The position numbers and the translations under genes are program-made. The notes beneath the pieces were generated by a model, which had not been told where the DNA came from, did not search any database, and saw nothing but the letters and a program-made list of their open reading frames with translations. A DNA stretch of 64,000 bases from Pseudomonas brassicacearum (GTDB lineage Bacteria > Pseudomonadota > Gammaproteobacteria > Pseudomonadales > Pseudomonadaceae): positions 434,001 to 498,000 of the forward strand of contig NZ_CP045701.2 in NCBI RefSeq assembly GCF_009601685.2, in the 5' to 3' direction. The first letter of the stretch is position 1, and every line of letters begins with the position of its first letter. Positions 36,524-46,133 of the stretch are shown here, piece by piece.

Positions 36524-37893
36524 GTCGCAAGTTGAGTCGGATCGGGCTGGGTATGGTCGGATTGTGGGTGGCATTGTCGGCTATGGCCCAGGAGCAACCG
36601 GCGGATTTTGCCCATCGGGTGCCATTGGCCTTGAGCGGCGAAGGGCCGTGGTATCGCCTCCCATTGCCCCTGGACGTGCAGTTGCAGGCGCGGCAGACCG
36701 ACCTGAGCGACCTGCGGGTCTTCAACGCGGCTGGCCAGGCCCAGGCCTACGCTTTGGTGCGCGAATCGGCCCAGAGCCGGGAAAACCGCAGCCTCACCGA
36801 CGTGAAGTGGTTCCCGTTGTACAACGCTGCCGATGACAACGAGCGCGCGCCCAGTGTGCGGGTGCAATCGAACGCCAACGGCACCCTGGTGCAAGTCCAG
36901 CCCTCCAGCCGGCTCGAAGCAGGGGAGGAGGAGTTGCGTGGCTGGTTGTTGGATGCCAGCGCGATCAAGGCACCGTTGCAGCAGTTGGTCCTCGACTGGA
37001 CCAGTGAGCGCGACGGTTTCCAGCGGTTCACCATCGAAGCCAGTGATGATTTGCAGCACTGGCAGTCGTGGGGTGAAGGCCAGGTGGCGCGCTTGATCTT
37101 TGCCGATGAGCGGGTCGAGCAGCATGAAGTGAGCTTGCCGGGGCAATCGGCGCGTTACCTGCGGTTATTGTGGGATTCGCCGTCCTCCGCGCCGATCCTG
37201 ACCTCGGTCCAACTGCAAAGCGCCAGCCGCGAAAGCCTGCCGTTGCCGCTGGCCTGGTCGCCGCCGTTGGCCGGCAGCACCGTGAAGGCCGGCGAATACA
37301 CCTGGCAGTTGCCCATGGGGCTGAACATCGAGCAGGTGCAGATCGAGTTGAGCCAGGCCAACAGCCTGGCGCCGGTGACCCTGAGCGGTCGCCGTGAAAG
37401 CAGCCATCCGTGGCAACCGCTGGGCAGCGGCTTGCTCTATCGCCTGACGCAGAATGGCCAGGATGTGCTGCAAAACCAATTGCAACTGTCTGGCCAGACC
37501 GTGCAGCAATTGAAACTGACCGTGGACGAGCGTGGCGGCGGCCTGGGCAACGAAGCCCCGGCCCTGCGCTTTGCCGTGCGTACGACCCAGGTGGTGTTCC
37601 TGGCGCGCGGCGAAGGGCCCTACAGCCTGGCCCTGGGCAGTGCGACAGTGAAAGCGGCCAGCTTGCCCTTGACCACGCTGGTGCCCGACTACAAGCCGTC
37701 GCGCCTGGCGACGCTGGGTGCCGCGACCGTGAACGGCGCGGCCCCGTCGACGTCGGCCCCGGCAACCGCGCCGGCGACGGTCGATACCAACTGGAAGAAA
37801 ATCGGTTTGTGGGCGGTGCTGCTGCTCAGCGTGCTGTTCCTCGCGGCGATGGCGTTCAGCCTGTTGCGCAAGCCACCGGCCAAATCCCCGTAG
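36520..37893 (+). CDS. DUF3999 exported, membrane-anchored protein
   Basis: A 457-residue protein with a signal peptide (1-22, ending SAMAQ), a long periplasmic beta-rich region including a discoidin-like stretch (about 140-245, YLRLLWDSPSSAP), an Ala/Thr/Pro linker (about 405-425) and one C-terminal membrane segment (427-450). DUF3999 has no known function. It starts at TTG within the stop of the DUF2339 gene, so the two are made together and likely form a complex. Its TAG stop is the first triplet of a GTAGGAGCTG repeat. Confidence 0.88.
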   Translation: MSRKLSRIGLGMVGLWVALSAMAQEQPADFAHRVPLALSGEGPWYRLPLPLDVQLQARQTDLSDLRVFNAAGQAQAYALVRESAQSRENRSLTDVKWFPLYNAADDNERAPSVRVQSNANGTLVQVQPSSRLEAGEEELRGWLLDASAIKAPLQQLVLDWTSERDGFQRFTIEASDDLQHWQSWGEGQVARLIFADERVEQHEVSLPGQSARYLRLLWDSPSSAPILTSVQLQSASRESLPLPLAWSPPLAGSTVKAGEYTWQLPMGLNIEQVQIELSQANSLAPVTLSGRRESSHPWQPLGSGLLYRLTQNGQDVLQNQLQLSGQTVQQLKLTVDERGGGLGNEAPALRFAVRTTQVVFLARGEGPYSLALGSATVKAASLPLTTLVPDYKPSRLATLGAATVNGAAPSTSAPATAPATVDTNWKKIGLWAVLLLSVLFLAAMAFSLLRKPPAKSP

Positions 37894-38000
37894 GAGCTGT
37901 CGAGCGAAGCGAGGCTGCGATCTTGTCCCAGACAATTGAATCTTGAGTGAAAGGATCAAGATCAAAAGATCGCAGCCTCGCTTCGCTCGACAGCTCCTAC
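37890..38000. repeat. GTAGGAGCTG-type palindromic repeat
   Basis: Arms GTAGGAGCTGTCGAGCGAAG and CTTCGCTCGACAGCTCCTAC pair over about 40 bases each (GCTGCGATC inside). It overlaps the stop codon of the DUF3999 gene. Confidence 0.93.
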
Positions 38001-38120
38001 ACGGGTTGGCAGGCCCGGATATGAACTCAATCCACCATTCCCCGTCTCATAGGAGGAATTAAGTCCCGACTCGCGCTAAACTGCGCTGGTTTTTCCGCCC
38101 CCTATTCTTCGGAGCCGTCC

Positions 38121-39131
38121 ATGTCCCGCGTTACCTTGAGTCGCTATTTGATTGAGCAGACCCGCAGCAACAACACCCCTGCCGATCTGCGCTTTTTGAT
38201 CGAAGTGGTGGCGCGTGCGTGCAAGGAGATCAGCCACGCCGTCTCCAAAGGCGCGCTGGGTGGTGTCCTGGGCAGCATGGGCACCGAGAACGTGCAGGGC
38301 GAAGTGCAGAAGAAGCTCGACGTGCTGTCCAACGAAATCCTGCTCGAAGCCAACGAATGGGGCGGCCACCTGGCCGGCATGGCGTCCGAAGAAATGGACA
38401 ATGCCTACCAGATCCCGGGCAAATACCCCAAGGGTGCCTACCTGCTGGTGTTCGACCCACTGGACGGTTCGTCGAACATCGACATCAACGCACCGGTTGG
38501 CACCATCTTCTCGGTACTGCGCTGCCCGAACGAGTACCTGAGCCAGAACGAAGCCTTGAATGAAAAGGCCTTCCTGCAGCCAGGCACCGAGCAGGTCGCT
38601 GCCGGTTATGCCATCTACGGCCCTCAGACCATGCTGGTGCTGACCCTGGGCGACGGCGTCAAGGGCTTTACCCTGGACCGCGAGATGGGCAGCTTCGTCC
38701 TGACACACGAAGACATCACCATTCCTGAGAGCACCCAGGAATTCGCGATCAACATGTCCAACCAGCGTCACTGGGAAGCCCCGGTGCAACGCTACGTTGC
38801 AGAGTTGCTGGCGGGTGAAGAAGGCCCGTTGAAAAAGAACTACAACATGCGTTGGGTCGCCGCGATGGTTGCCGATGTGCACCGCATCCTGACCCGTGGC
38901 GGTCTGTTCATGTACCCGCGCGACAGCCGTGAGCCGTCCAAGCCGGGCAAACTGCGCCTGATGTACGAAGCCAACCCGATGTCGTTCCTGGTGGAACAGG
39001 CTGGCGGTGCCTCCACCGACGGCCATCAGCGCATCCTCGATATCAAGCCCGAAGGCCTGCACCAGCGCGTGGCGGTGTTCCTCGGCTCGAAAGAAGAAGT
39101 GGCGCGCGCCACGGCTTACCACAAGGAGTGA
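38121..39131 (+). CDS. fbp: class 1 fructose-1,6-bisphosphatase
   Basis: Gluconeogenic enzyme removing the 1-phosphate from fructose-1,6-bisphosphate. The 336-residue protein has the metal motif [11 protein letters not shown] (about 111-121) and GGLFMYPRD and ADVHRIL later; all typical of the FBPase class 1 family. Full length. Three bases separate it from the DUF924 gene, so the two are likely one transcript. Confidence 0.97.
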   Translation: MSRVTLSRYLIEQTRSNNTPADLRFLIEVVARACKEISHAVSKGALGGVLGSMGTENVQGEVQKKLDVLSNEILLEANEWGGHLAGMASEEMDNAYQIPGKYPKGAYLLVFDPLDGSSNIDINAPVGTIFSVLRCPNEYLSQNEALNEKAFLQPGTEQVAAGYAIYGPQTMLVLTLGDGVKGFTLDREMGSFVLTHEDITIPESTQEFAINMSNQRHWEAPVQRYVAELLAGEEGPLKKNYNMRWVAAMVADVHRILTRGGLFMYPRDSREPSKPGKLRLMYEANPMSFLVEQAGGASTDGHQRILDIKPEGLHQRVAVFLGSKEEVARATAYHKE

Positions 39132-39134
39132 ATC

Positions 39135-39731
39135 ATGGCCGAGCCCTGGCAGCCGTTGCTCGATTGGTGGTTTGGTTCAGCCAAGACACCAGACGAAATA
39201 TCCGCTGACAAGGGCAAGCTGTGGTTTGGCAAAGGCCATGATCGCCAGGCGCAGGAGCGCTTTGGCGATCAGGTCGAGCTGGCACTGGCCGGCGGATTGA
39301 CCGACTGGGCGCAACGCCCGCAAGGTTGGCTGGCCCTGGTGCTGCTACTGGACCAACTCCCGCGAATGATCTTTCGCGATACCCCCAAGGCCTTCTCCGG
39401 TGACCTGCGTGCCCAAGCGCTGGTGGCCCAGGGCATGGCAGCGGGTTTCGACCGGCAACTCACACCGATCCAGCGCGTATTCATCTACCTGGTGCTCGAG
39501 CACTGCGAAAACCTGGCGGTGCAGAACGAAGCCGTGTCGCGGTTTATCGACCTGGTGCGAGAACAACCGGAGGCGCAGCGGGCGGTGTTTGAAGACAACC
39601 TGGATTATGCCGAGCGGCATCAGAAGATCATTGCCCGGTTTGGGCGCTTTCCTCATCGCAATGCGGTGTTGGGGCGGGAGTCCACGGCTGAGGAAATCGA
39701 GTTTTTGAACAGGCCTGGGTCCAGGTTCTGA
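39135..39731 (+). CDS. DUF924 family protein
   Basis: A 198-residue all-helical cytoplasmic protein of the DUF924 family, related in fold to tetratricopeptide proteins. Motifs LLDQLPRMIFRDTPKAF and RFGRFPHRNAVLGRESTAEE are well kept. No catalysis is known. Coupled to fbp by a three-base gap. Confidence 0.9.
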   Translation: MAEPWQPLLDWWFGSAKTPDEISADKGKLWFGKGHDRQAQERFGDQVELALAGGLTDWAQRPQGWLALVLLLDQLPRMIFRDTPKAFSGDLRAQALVAQGMAAGFDRQLTPIQRVFIYLVLEHCENLAVQNEAVSRFIDLVREQPEAQRAVFEDNLDYAERHQKIIARFGRFPHRNAVLGRESTAEEIEFLNRPGSRF

Positions 39732-39753
39732 TTTTGCTGTGAGGCTGATGCCG

Positions 39754-39826
39754 CTATCGCGAGCAAGCTCGCACACACTGGATTTCCATTCGCTGACAGT
39801 CCTGTGGGAGCGAGCTCGCTCGCGAT
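39754..39826. repeat. REP pair, tail-to-tail, with one damaged arm
   Basis: ATCGCGAGCAAGCTCGCACA (damaged) faces GTGGGAGCGAGCTCGCTCGC between convergent DUF924 and chemoreceptor genes. Confidence 0.85.
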
Positions 39827-39839
39827 GGGGCCTTCCAGA

Positions 39840-41732
39840 CTAGATCCGGAAACTACCCACCAACTGCTTCAACCGCGCCGCCTGCTGTTCCAGGTCGGCA
39901 CAGGCCCGCAAGGTGGCTTGCAGGTTTTCCACGCCTTCCTGGTTCAGGGTGTTGATCTCGGTGATGTCGACGTTGATCGACTCCACCACGGCGGTCTGTT
40001 CTTCGGTGGCGGTGGCCACGGACTGGTTCATGCCATCGATTTCACCAATACGCTGGGTCACGCTGCCCAGGCGTTCGCCGGCCTGGTTGGCGATGCTGAC
40101 GCTGCCTTCGCTCTGGCGCTGGCTATCGGTCATGGTCAGTACCGCTTCCCGGGCGCCGACTTGCAACTCTTCGATCATTTTCTGCACTTGCTGCGCCGAA
40201 TCCTGGGTGCGGTGGGCCAGGTTGCGCACTTCATCGGCCACTACTGCGAAGCCGCGTCCGGCTTCACCCGCCCGGGCGGCTTCGATGGCGGCGTTGAGGG
40301 CGAGCAGGTTGGTCTGCTGGGAAATGCTGGTGATCACCTCAAGAATCTGGCCGATGTTCACCGTGTTGCTGTTCAAGGTTTCGATGTTGCCGCACGAATC
40401 GCTGATCTTGGCCGACAGCTGTTGCATGGCCGCGATGGTCTTATCCACCACGTGCTGGCCATCTTCGGCCAGGTTGCGGGCTTCGCTGGAATGCTGTGAG
40501 GCGAGGGCGGCGTTCTGGGCGATTTCCTGGGCGGCGGCGCCGAGCTGGTTGATGGCCGCGGCCACGCTGCTGGTGCGCGAAGCCTGCTGGTCGGAATTGA
40601 ACATCGACGAGTTGGACGCGCTGACCACGCGCAGGGCGACTTCGTTGACCTGCCCGGTGGCCGAAGCCACTTCACGGATCGAGGTATGAATGCGCTCGAC
40701 AAACCGGTTGAACGACGTACCCAGCGCACCGAACTCGTCGTGGCCATGGATGACCAGGCGCCGGGTCAGGTCGCCTTCGCCTTCGGCGATGTCATGCATG
40801 GCGCGGCCCATGGCCAGCAGCGGCTGCATCAGCACACGGATCAACAGGCCGAGCAGGGCGATGATGAACACCACGGCAATGACCATGGCGATCAGTGCCG
40901 AAGTACGGAACTCGCTGAGCATCGCCAGCGCGGTGTCCTTGTCGAGCACCAGCGCCACGTACCAGTCGGCTCCCGGCACGCCGTTGACGTGGGTGAAGGA
41001 GATGAATTGGGTCTTGCCGTCGAGATCGACTTCTTTCACGCCCGGGCTGATCTGAGGCGCGCCGTTAGGGTAGGCCTCGGCCAGGGTCTTGAGCACGCGC
41101 TTGCTGTCGGGGTGGATCAGGATCTTGCCGTCGGCGCTGACGATGAACGCGTGGCCGTGGCCGCCGAAGTTCAGCGAGTTGATGATGGCGCTGACGCTGG
41201 ACAGGTCGATGTCCGCACCGGCCACGCCGATCATCTGGTTCTGGTGTTGCACCGGGGTGGCGACGGTGATCACCAGCTTGCCCGACGAGGCGGCGATGTA
41301 GGGTTCGGTGACGATGGTTTGCTGTGCGCTGTTGGCGGCCTTGTACCAGCCACGGGCGCGCGGGTCGTAATCGGCGGCGCGATTGCCGGCCGGTACCGAG
41401 AACATCACGCCGTCGGTGCCGCCAAAATAGCTGAGCTGGAAATTGCCGGTGTAGGCCGGCAGGCCCACGGCGCGCTTGAGGCTGTCGGCACTGCTGCCGT
41501 CCACGGCGATCTGTTGGGCCAGCGATTGCAGCAACTGGATGCGGCCGTCGACCCACGTCTGGATGTTGCGGCTGGTCAGGCTGCCGAGCTCCTGCATGGA
41601 GGTCTCGGTGCTGGTGTTCAAGCTCTGACGTTGACGATAGTCGTTGAACAGGATGAAACAGGCGAATGCAACGGCCACCACGAGGGCGGCAGCCAACAGG
41701 ATTTTATGGCTGAATTTCATGTTTCTGGTCAT
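39840..41732 (-). CDS. methyl-accepting chemotaxis protein, PctA-like with dCache domain
   Basis: A 630-residue chemoreceptor: membrane segment 1 (about 11-29), periplasmic dCache domain (about 35-275), membrane segment 2 (about 278-300), HAMP (302-355) and a cytoplasmic signalling domain with the [20 protein letters not shown] hairpin tip. It is close to P. aeruginosa PctA in length and start ([15 protein letters not shown]). Of the PctA amino-acid contacts (numbering from memory), Tyr122, Arg127, Trp129, Tyr130 and Asp174 are kept but the Asp of PYVD is Ala147. The ligand may thus not be a standard amino acid. Single gene. Confidence 0.9.
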   Translation of the reverse strand: MTRNMKFSHKILLAAALVVAVAFACFILFNDYRQRQSLNTSTETSMQELGSLTSRNIQTWVDGRIQLLQSLAQQIAVDGSSADSLKRAVGLPAYTGNFQLSYFGGTDGVMFSVPAGNRAADYDPRARGWYKAANSAQQTIVTEPYIAASSGKLVITVATPVQHQNQMIGVAGADIDLSSVSAIINSLNFGGHGHAFIVSADGKILIHPDSKRVLKTLAEAYPNGAPQISPGVKEVDLDGKTQFISFTHVNGVPGADWYVALVLDKDTALAMLSEFRTSALIAMVIAVVFIIALLGLLIRVLMQPLLAMGRAMHDIAEGEGDLTRRLVIHGHDEFGALGTSFNRFVERIHTSIREVASATGQVNEVALRVVSASNSSMFNSDQQASRTSSVAAAINQLGAAAQEIAQNAALASQHSSEARNLAEDGQHVVDKTIAAMQQLSAKISDSCGNIETLNSNTVNIGQILEVITSISQQTNLLALNAAIEAARAGEAGRGFAVVADEVRNLAHRTQDSAQQVQKMIEELQVGAREAVLTMTDSQRQSEGSVSIANQAGERLGSVTQRIGEIDGMNQSVATATEEQTAVVESINVDITEINTLNQEGVENLQATLRACADLEQQAARLKQLVGSFRI

Positions 41733-41885
41733 TAATAACACTACCGCGGAGGGACGGGTCAGGACGGGGCGCCAATTTGCCATAACGCAGTCGATTGCGC
41801 TGTTTCTTTTTATCGGCGCAGGAACCCGTCTCATCAATCATCAGCGATTCATTGCGACGAAATGCACGACGCTGTCACAAACCGG

Positions 41886-41905
41886 GTGTTTCATCGTTGA
41901 AACAC
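41886..41905. other. perfect inverted repeat upstream of lipoprotein gene
   Basis: GTGTTTCA-TCGT-TGAAACAC, an 8-bp perfect dyad in the 282-base gap between the chemoreceptor and the small lipoprotein gene. It could be an operator or a short hairpin. Nothing else was seen in this gap. Confidence 0.5.
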
Positions 41906-42014
41906 TTGTCGAGGCCCAATAAATACTGGGGCCGTCAGGGAACCAGATAGGGGTTTTCTCTTCTAAGCTTCTGGTTGGCACCTGCCACCCCCCTTCCGTT
42001 CCAGGAGTTACACC

Positions 42015-42269
42015 ATGTCGCTGCGATCTATCGCCTTGTTGTTTGTGTGCGTCGTATTGACTGCATGCAGCAAGGTCAACCAGGAAAACTACTCGAAACT
42101 GTCGGCTGGCATGCCCAAGTCCGAAGTCGAATCGTTGCTGGGGAAACCGACCGATTGTTCAGGCGCGCTCGGCATGTCCAGCTGCACCTGGGGCGACCAG
42201 AAAAGCTTTATCAGCGTGCAGTACGCCGGTGACAAAGTGTTGATGTTTTCCGGCCAAGGCCTGAAGTAA
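42015..42269 (+). CDS. small lipoprotein, BamE/SmpA-like fold
   Basis: An 84-residue lipoprotein with lipobox LTAC (Cys19), then a short domain with SKLSAGMPKSEVESLLGKPT and WG motifs, typical of the SmpA/OmlA/BamE-like small lipoproteins that sit in the outer membrane. It is shorter than BamE itself and stands next to the lipocalin gene (31 bases), probably one transcript. Function unknown. Confidence 0.82.
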   Translation: MSLRSIALLFVCVVLTACSKVNQENYSKLSAGMPKSEVESLLGKPTDCSGALGMSSCTWGDQKSFISVQYAGDKVLMFSGQGLK

Positions 42270-42300
42270 ACCGAGGCCAGAGGCCTGCGGGAGAAAAATA

Positions 42301-42870
42301 ATGATGCGGTTAGTTTTTGTGCTTTTGGCCGGCCTGGTTTTGGCTGGCTGTGCCACTTCTGGCGAAGATCCGTTGGCGCCCAAGACGGTCAACAGCGTCA
42401 ACCTCAAGCGTTACCAAGGGACCTGGTACGAGTTGGCCCGTCTACCGATGTACTTCCAGCGCAACTGCGCGCAATCGGAAGCGCACTACACCCTCAAACC
42501 TGACGGCAATATGGATGTGTTCAACCGCTGCCTGACCTCGGACTGGCAGTGGGAAGAAGCCAGGGGCACCGCCTCGCCGCAGGTGCCGGGCAAGACCGAC
42601 AAGCTGTGGGTCGAGTTCGACAACTGGTTTTCGCGGATCGTGCCGGGCGTGGCGAAAGGGCAATACTGGGTGTTGTACGTCAGCGATGACTACAAGACCG
42701 CCATCGTCGGCGACCCAAGCCGTCGCTACATGTGGCTGCTGTCCCGTACACCGACCGTCAATAGCATCGTGCGCGAGGAGCTGCTGAGCAAGGCGCGCCA
42801 GCAGGGCTACGACACGACACGTCTGATCTGGCGCGCGTCGGATCGACAGATGGCCAAGACCTCGGACTGA
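42301..42870 (+). CDS. blc: outer-membrane lipocalin lipoprotein (Blc-like)
   Basis: A 189-residue lipocalin with lipobox LAGC (Cys18-19 region), the lipocalin signature GTWYELARLPMYFQRNC (about 40-56) and the C-terminal Arg. Bacterial lipocalins bind lysophospholipids or fatty acids and help keep the outer membrane under stress. Two Met codons stand at the start; the first is used. Follows the small lipoprotein gene. Confidence 0.92.
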   Translation: MMRLVFVLLAGLVLAGCATSGEDPLAPKTVNSVNLKRYQGTWYELARLPMYFQRNCAQSEAHYTLKPDGNMDVFNRCLTSDWQWEEARGTASPQVPGKTDKLWVEFDNWFSRIVPGVAKGQYWVLYVSDDYKTAIVGDPSRRYMWLLSRTPTVNSIVREELLSKARQQGYDTTRLIWRASDRQMAKTSD

Positions 42871-42889
42871 TTGCCTCCCGAGAACCAAT

Positions 42890-42977
42890 GTGGGAGCGAG
42901 CTTGCTCGCGATGACGGACTTTCAATCAACCTCAGTGTTGAATGTGAAGGCCTCATCGCGAGCAAGCTCGCTCCCAC
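42890..42977. repeat. REP pair
   Basis: GTGGGAGCGAGCTTGCTCGC and its exact inverted copy GCGAGCAAGCTCGCTCCCAC between convergent blc and hutF. Confidence 0.93.
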
Positions 42978-42991
42978 ATTTTTTATCCGCG

Positions 42992-44356
42992 TCAGCCTAA
43001 AAGTTCGCGCAGTACCTGGGTAAATGCCCGGGCACTTTCCTCTTCCCCGGCATGCCGCCCATCGCGCACCACCCACCGTCCGCCGACCATCACATCGCGC
43101 ACCTGGCGATCGCCGCCGGCAAACAGCCAGCGATTGAGGATCCCGTCGCCCTGGGCCGTGGCCAGGTACGGGTCGCAGCCATCGAGCACCAGCCAGTCGG
43201 CGCGCTTGCCGATTTCGAGGGCGCCGATCGGTTGCCCCAGGGCCTGGGCGCCGCCTTCCAGCGCGGCATCAAACAAGGTGCGGCCGACCATCGGCTGATC
43301 CGCTCGATGCACGCGGTTGCGCCGTTGATCCCGCAGCCGCTGGCCATATTCCAGCCAACGCAATTCTTCGACCACGCTCAGTGATACATGGCTGTCGGAG
43401 CCGATCCCCAGGCGCCCGCCCTGGGCGAGGAAATCCACGGCCGGGAAAATCCCATCCCCCAGGTTGGCTTCGGTGGTCAGGCACAGGCCGGCAATCGCCC
43501 GGCTCCTGGCCATGAGGCTGACTTCCTGGGCGTTGGCGTGGGTGGCGTGGACCAGGCACCAGCGCGAGTCGACTTCGGTGTTTTCGTACAGCCATTGCAG
43601 TGGACGGGCGCCGCTCCAGCTCAGGCAGTCGTCGACTTCCTTCTGCTGCTCGGCGATGTGGATGTGCACCGGGCAATCACGGTCACTGGCGGCCAGCACG
43701 TCCTGGATCTGCCCGGGTGTCACGGCGCGCAACGAGTGGAAGCACAAGCCCAGGGCCTGGGACGGTTGCCCGGCCAGGATTGGCTGCAAGCGGGACTGGA
43801 GCTTCAAGTAGTTTTCGGTGCTGTTGATGAACCGGCGCTGCCCGTCATTGGGCGTCTGGCCGCCAAAACCTGAATGGCTGTAGAGCACCGGCAGCAGTGT
43901 CAGGCCGATGCCGGCGGCGCTGGCGGCATGGCTGATGCGCAAGGCCAGCTCCGCCGGGTCGGCGTAGGGCGTGCCGTCGGTGTCGTGGTGTACGTAGTGG
44001 AATTCGGCGACCGAGGTGTAGCCGGCCTTGAGCATTTCGATGTACAGCTGGCGGGCGATGATGCCGAGTTGGTCGGGGCTGATTTTTCCGACAAGGCGAT
44101 ACATCAAGTCGCGCCAGGTCCAGAAACTGTCGTTGGGATTGCCCGCCACTTCTGCCAGCCCGGCCATGGCCCGTTGGAAGGCGTGGGAGTGCAGGTTCGG
44201 CATGCCCGGCAACAGCGCACCGCCCAGCCGTTCGGCACCGTCTGCGTGGGAACCGGCCTGGATATGGGTCAGGACGCCTTTGGCATCGACCTCGAGACGT
44301 ACATCATGGGCCCATCCACTAGGCAGCAGCGCGCGTTCGGCAAAGAAGGCGGACAT
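42992..44356 (-). CDS. hutF: formimidoylglutamate deiminase HutF
   Basis: Converts N-formimino-glutamate to N-formyl-glutamate and ammonia, the first half of the five-step hut branch. The 454-residue amidohydrolase has the metal motif NLHSHAFQRAM (about 55-65), catalytic HIAEQQKE (about 235-242), VHATHA and GSDSHV. It is divergent from hutC; a HutC-type operator lies between the two. Confidence 0.95.
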   Translation of the reverse strand: MSAFFAERALLPSGWAHDVRLEVDAKGVLTHIQAGSHADGAERLGGALLPGMPNLHSHAFQRAMAGLAEVAGNPNDSFWTWRDLMYRLVGKISPDQLGIIARQLYIEMLKAGYTSVAEFHYVHHDTDGTPYADPAELALRISHAASAAGIGLTLLPVLYSHSGFGGQTPNDGQRRFINSTENYLKLQSRLQPILAGQPSQALGLCFHSLRAVTPGQIQDVLAASDRDCPVHIHIAEQQKEVDDCLSWSGARPLQWLYENTEVDSRWCLVHATHANAQEVSLMARSRAIAGLCLTTEANLGDGIFPAVDFLAQGGRLGIGSDSHVSLSVVEELRWLEYGQRLRDQRRNRVHRADQPMVGRTLFDAALEGGAQALGQPIGALEIGKRADWLVLDGCDPYLATAQGDGILNRWLFAGGDRQVRDVMVGGRWVVRDGRHAGEEESARAFTQVLRELLG

Positions 44357-44380
44357 GGTTCAACCTCATCGTGCGTAATT

Positions 44381-44390
44381 TGTATATACA
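44381..44390. promoter_or_regulatory. HutC-type operator between hutF and hutC
   Basis: TGTATATACA fits the HutC half-site pattern TGTA-N2-TACA and is a perfect 10-bp palindrome in the 104-base gap between divergent hutF and hutC. It would let HutC control both. Confidence 0.75.
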
Positions 44391-44460
44391 TATACAGACG
44401 TTTGCCTGGCCGGTAAACTCCGGCAAGCTAGCAACCTTATCCGCAGAACAGGGAACCGCC

Positions 44461-45210
44461 GTGCCGACTCCGCCTGCCAAACCGCCGCTGGCCGCAAACA
44501 TGGGTGACAGTCCGGCACCCCTGTACGCCCGCGTCAAACAGATGATTACCCAGCAGATCGACAGTGGGAACTGGCCGCCGCATTACCGCGTGCCGTCGGA
44601 AAGCGAACTGGTCAGCCAACTGGGCTTCAGTCGCATGACCATCAACCGTGCGCTGCGGGAAATGACCGCCGACGGCCTGTTGGTGCGCATGCAGGGTGTC
44701 GGCACCTTCGTGGCCGAGCCCAAGAGCCAGTCCGCATTGTTCGAAGTGCATAACATCGCCGACGAAATCGCCTCCCGTGGCCATCGCCACACTTGCAAGG
44801 TCATCACCCTGGAAGAAGAGGCGGCCGGTTCCGAGCGGGCCCTGGCCCTGGACATGCGCGAAGGCCAGAAGGTGTTCCATTCGCTGATCGTGCATTTCGA
44901 GAACGACATCCCCGTGCAAATCGAGGACCGTTTCGTCAATGCACTGGTGGCGCCGGACTACCTCAAGCAGGACTTCACCGTGCAAACCCCCTATGCCTAT
45001 CTGAATCAGGTCGCGCCGTTGACCGAGGGCGAGCATGTGGTCGAGGCGATCCTGGCCGAGCCGAACGAATGCAGGCTGTTGCAGATCGAAAGGGGCGAGC
45101 CGTGCCTGTTGATCCGCCGCCGTACCTGGTCCGGACGCCAGCCGGTGACCGCCGCACGCCTGATCCATCCGGGGTCGCGTCACAGTCTGGAAGGGCGCTT
45201 TCATAAATGA
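44461..45210 (+). CDS. hutC: histidine utilisation repressor HutC (GntR family)
   Basis: Represses hut genes until urocanate binds. A 249-residue GntR/HutC protein: winged helix (about 15-90, SRMTINRALREMTADGLLVRMQG) and UTRA ligand domain (about 105-245). The GTG at 44461 was chosen because homologues begin MPTPP here and AGGGA precedes it; an in-frame ATG 90 nt upstream lies before the operator. It overlaps hutD by four bases. Confidence 0.95.
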   Translation: MPTPPAKPPLAANMGDSPAPLYARVKQMITQQIDSGNWPPHYRVPSESELVSQLGFSRMTINRALREMTADGLLVRMQGVGTFVAEPKSQSALFEVHNIADEIASRGHRHTCKVITLEEEAAGSERALALDMREGQKVFHSLIVHFENDIPVQIEDRFVNALVAPDYLKQDFTVQTPYAYLNQVAPLTEGEHVVEAILAEPNECRLLQIERGEPCLLIRRRTWSGRQPVTAARLIHPGSRHSLEGRFHK

Positions 45211-45776
45211 GCCAGTTGAAGGTTTTACGCGCGGCAGACTACCCACGCATGCCGTGGAAAAACGGTGGCGGCAGCACCGAAGAAATCACCCGTGATGCCG
45301 GCACCGGCCTGGAAGGTTTCGGTTGGCGGCTGTCGATTGCCGATATCGGTGAGTCGGGCGGGTTTTCCACTTTTGCCGGTTACGAGCGGGTCATCAGTGT
45401 CTTGCAGGGAGACGGCATGACGCTGAACGTCGATGGCCAGGCCACGCGGGCTTTGCATCCGCTGGACCCTTTTGCGTTCAGCGGCCAGAGCCATGTGTAT
45501 TGCACGCTGCTGGGCGGGCCGATTCGCGACTTCAACCTGATCTACGCGCCGCAGCGTTACCGCGCACGGTTGCAGTGGCTGGGCGGCCAGCAGCGGTTTT
45601 TCAGCGAGGCGCAAACGGTGCTGGTGTTCAGTGCGGCTCCGGGATTGGCCGTCAAGATCGGTGAGTCCGCCGTGGGCTTGGGCCTCTACGACTGTTTACA
45701 ACTGAGCGGTAACACCGGGCTGGTGAACATTTCCACCCACGGCCAATGCTGCGTGATCGAGCTGACGGCCCGCTGA
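45207..45776 (+). CDS. hutD: HutD family protein
   Basis: A 189-residue cytoplasmic bicupin. It starts MSQLKVLRAADYPRMPWKNGGGSTEEI, typical of HutD. In P. fluorescens HutD is thought to limit the upper level of hut activity, perhaps by binding formyl-glutamate. Coupled to hutC by an ATGA overlap. Confidence 0.93.
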   Translation: MSQLKVLRAADYPRMPWKNGGGSTEEITRDAGTGLEGFGWRLSIADIGESGGFSTFAGYERVISVLQGDGMTLNVDGQATRALHPLDPFAFSGQSHVYCTLLGGPIRDFNLIYAPQRYRARLQWLGGQQRFFSEAQTVLVFSAAPGLAVKIGESAVGLGLYDCLQLSGNTGLVNISTHGQCCVIELTAR

Positions 45777-45792
45777 ATCGGCTTCACTCACC

Positions 45793-45916
45793 TTGTGGCG
45801 AGGGGATTTATCCCCGTTGGGCTGCGAAGCAGCCCTGAATCCAGACACCTAGATACATCAGGAAAAACGTAGGGAGTCGCTTCGCGACCCAGCGGGGATA
45901 AATCCCCTCGCCACAA
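45793..45916. repeat. palindromic repeat, GAGGGGATTTATCCCC type
   Basis: TTGTGGCGAGGGGATTTATC and its inverted copy GATAAATCCCCTCGCCACAA, with inner arms GGGCTGCGAAGCAGCCC and GTCGCTTCGCGAC. With the hutU control region it accounts for the 473-base gap after hutD. Confidence 0.93.
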
Positions 45917-46113
45917 AAGCTCACCTGATTGTTCCTTCCGTGCGCACCAACTTGTTACCGAATGCCCCAGCGTGGCGCAATACCACGCTTCTGTGCCCCT
46001 CCGATTTCCCCCTCGATAACCCTCTTCAAAAATTTCATGCAGCTCAGCAACCCTTAAATCACAAGGCTTTCAGCCAATTCCCCAACCATTTCTGAACACC
46101 GCCGCCAACAAGT

Positions 46114-46129
46114 TGGCCGCTTGATTGCA
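46114..46129 (+). promoter_or_regulatory. sigma54 promoter of hutU
   Basis: TGGCCGCTTGATTGCA keeps GG-N10-GC with a perfect TTGCA -12 half. The start would fall near 46140, inside the HutC operator. In Pseudomonas hut is known to need sigma54 with CbrB or NtrC. Confidence 0.7.
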
Positions 46130-46133
46130 TATG

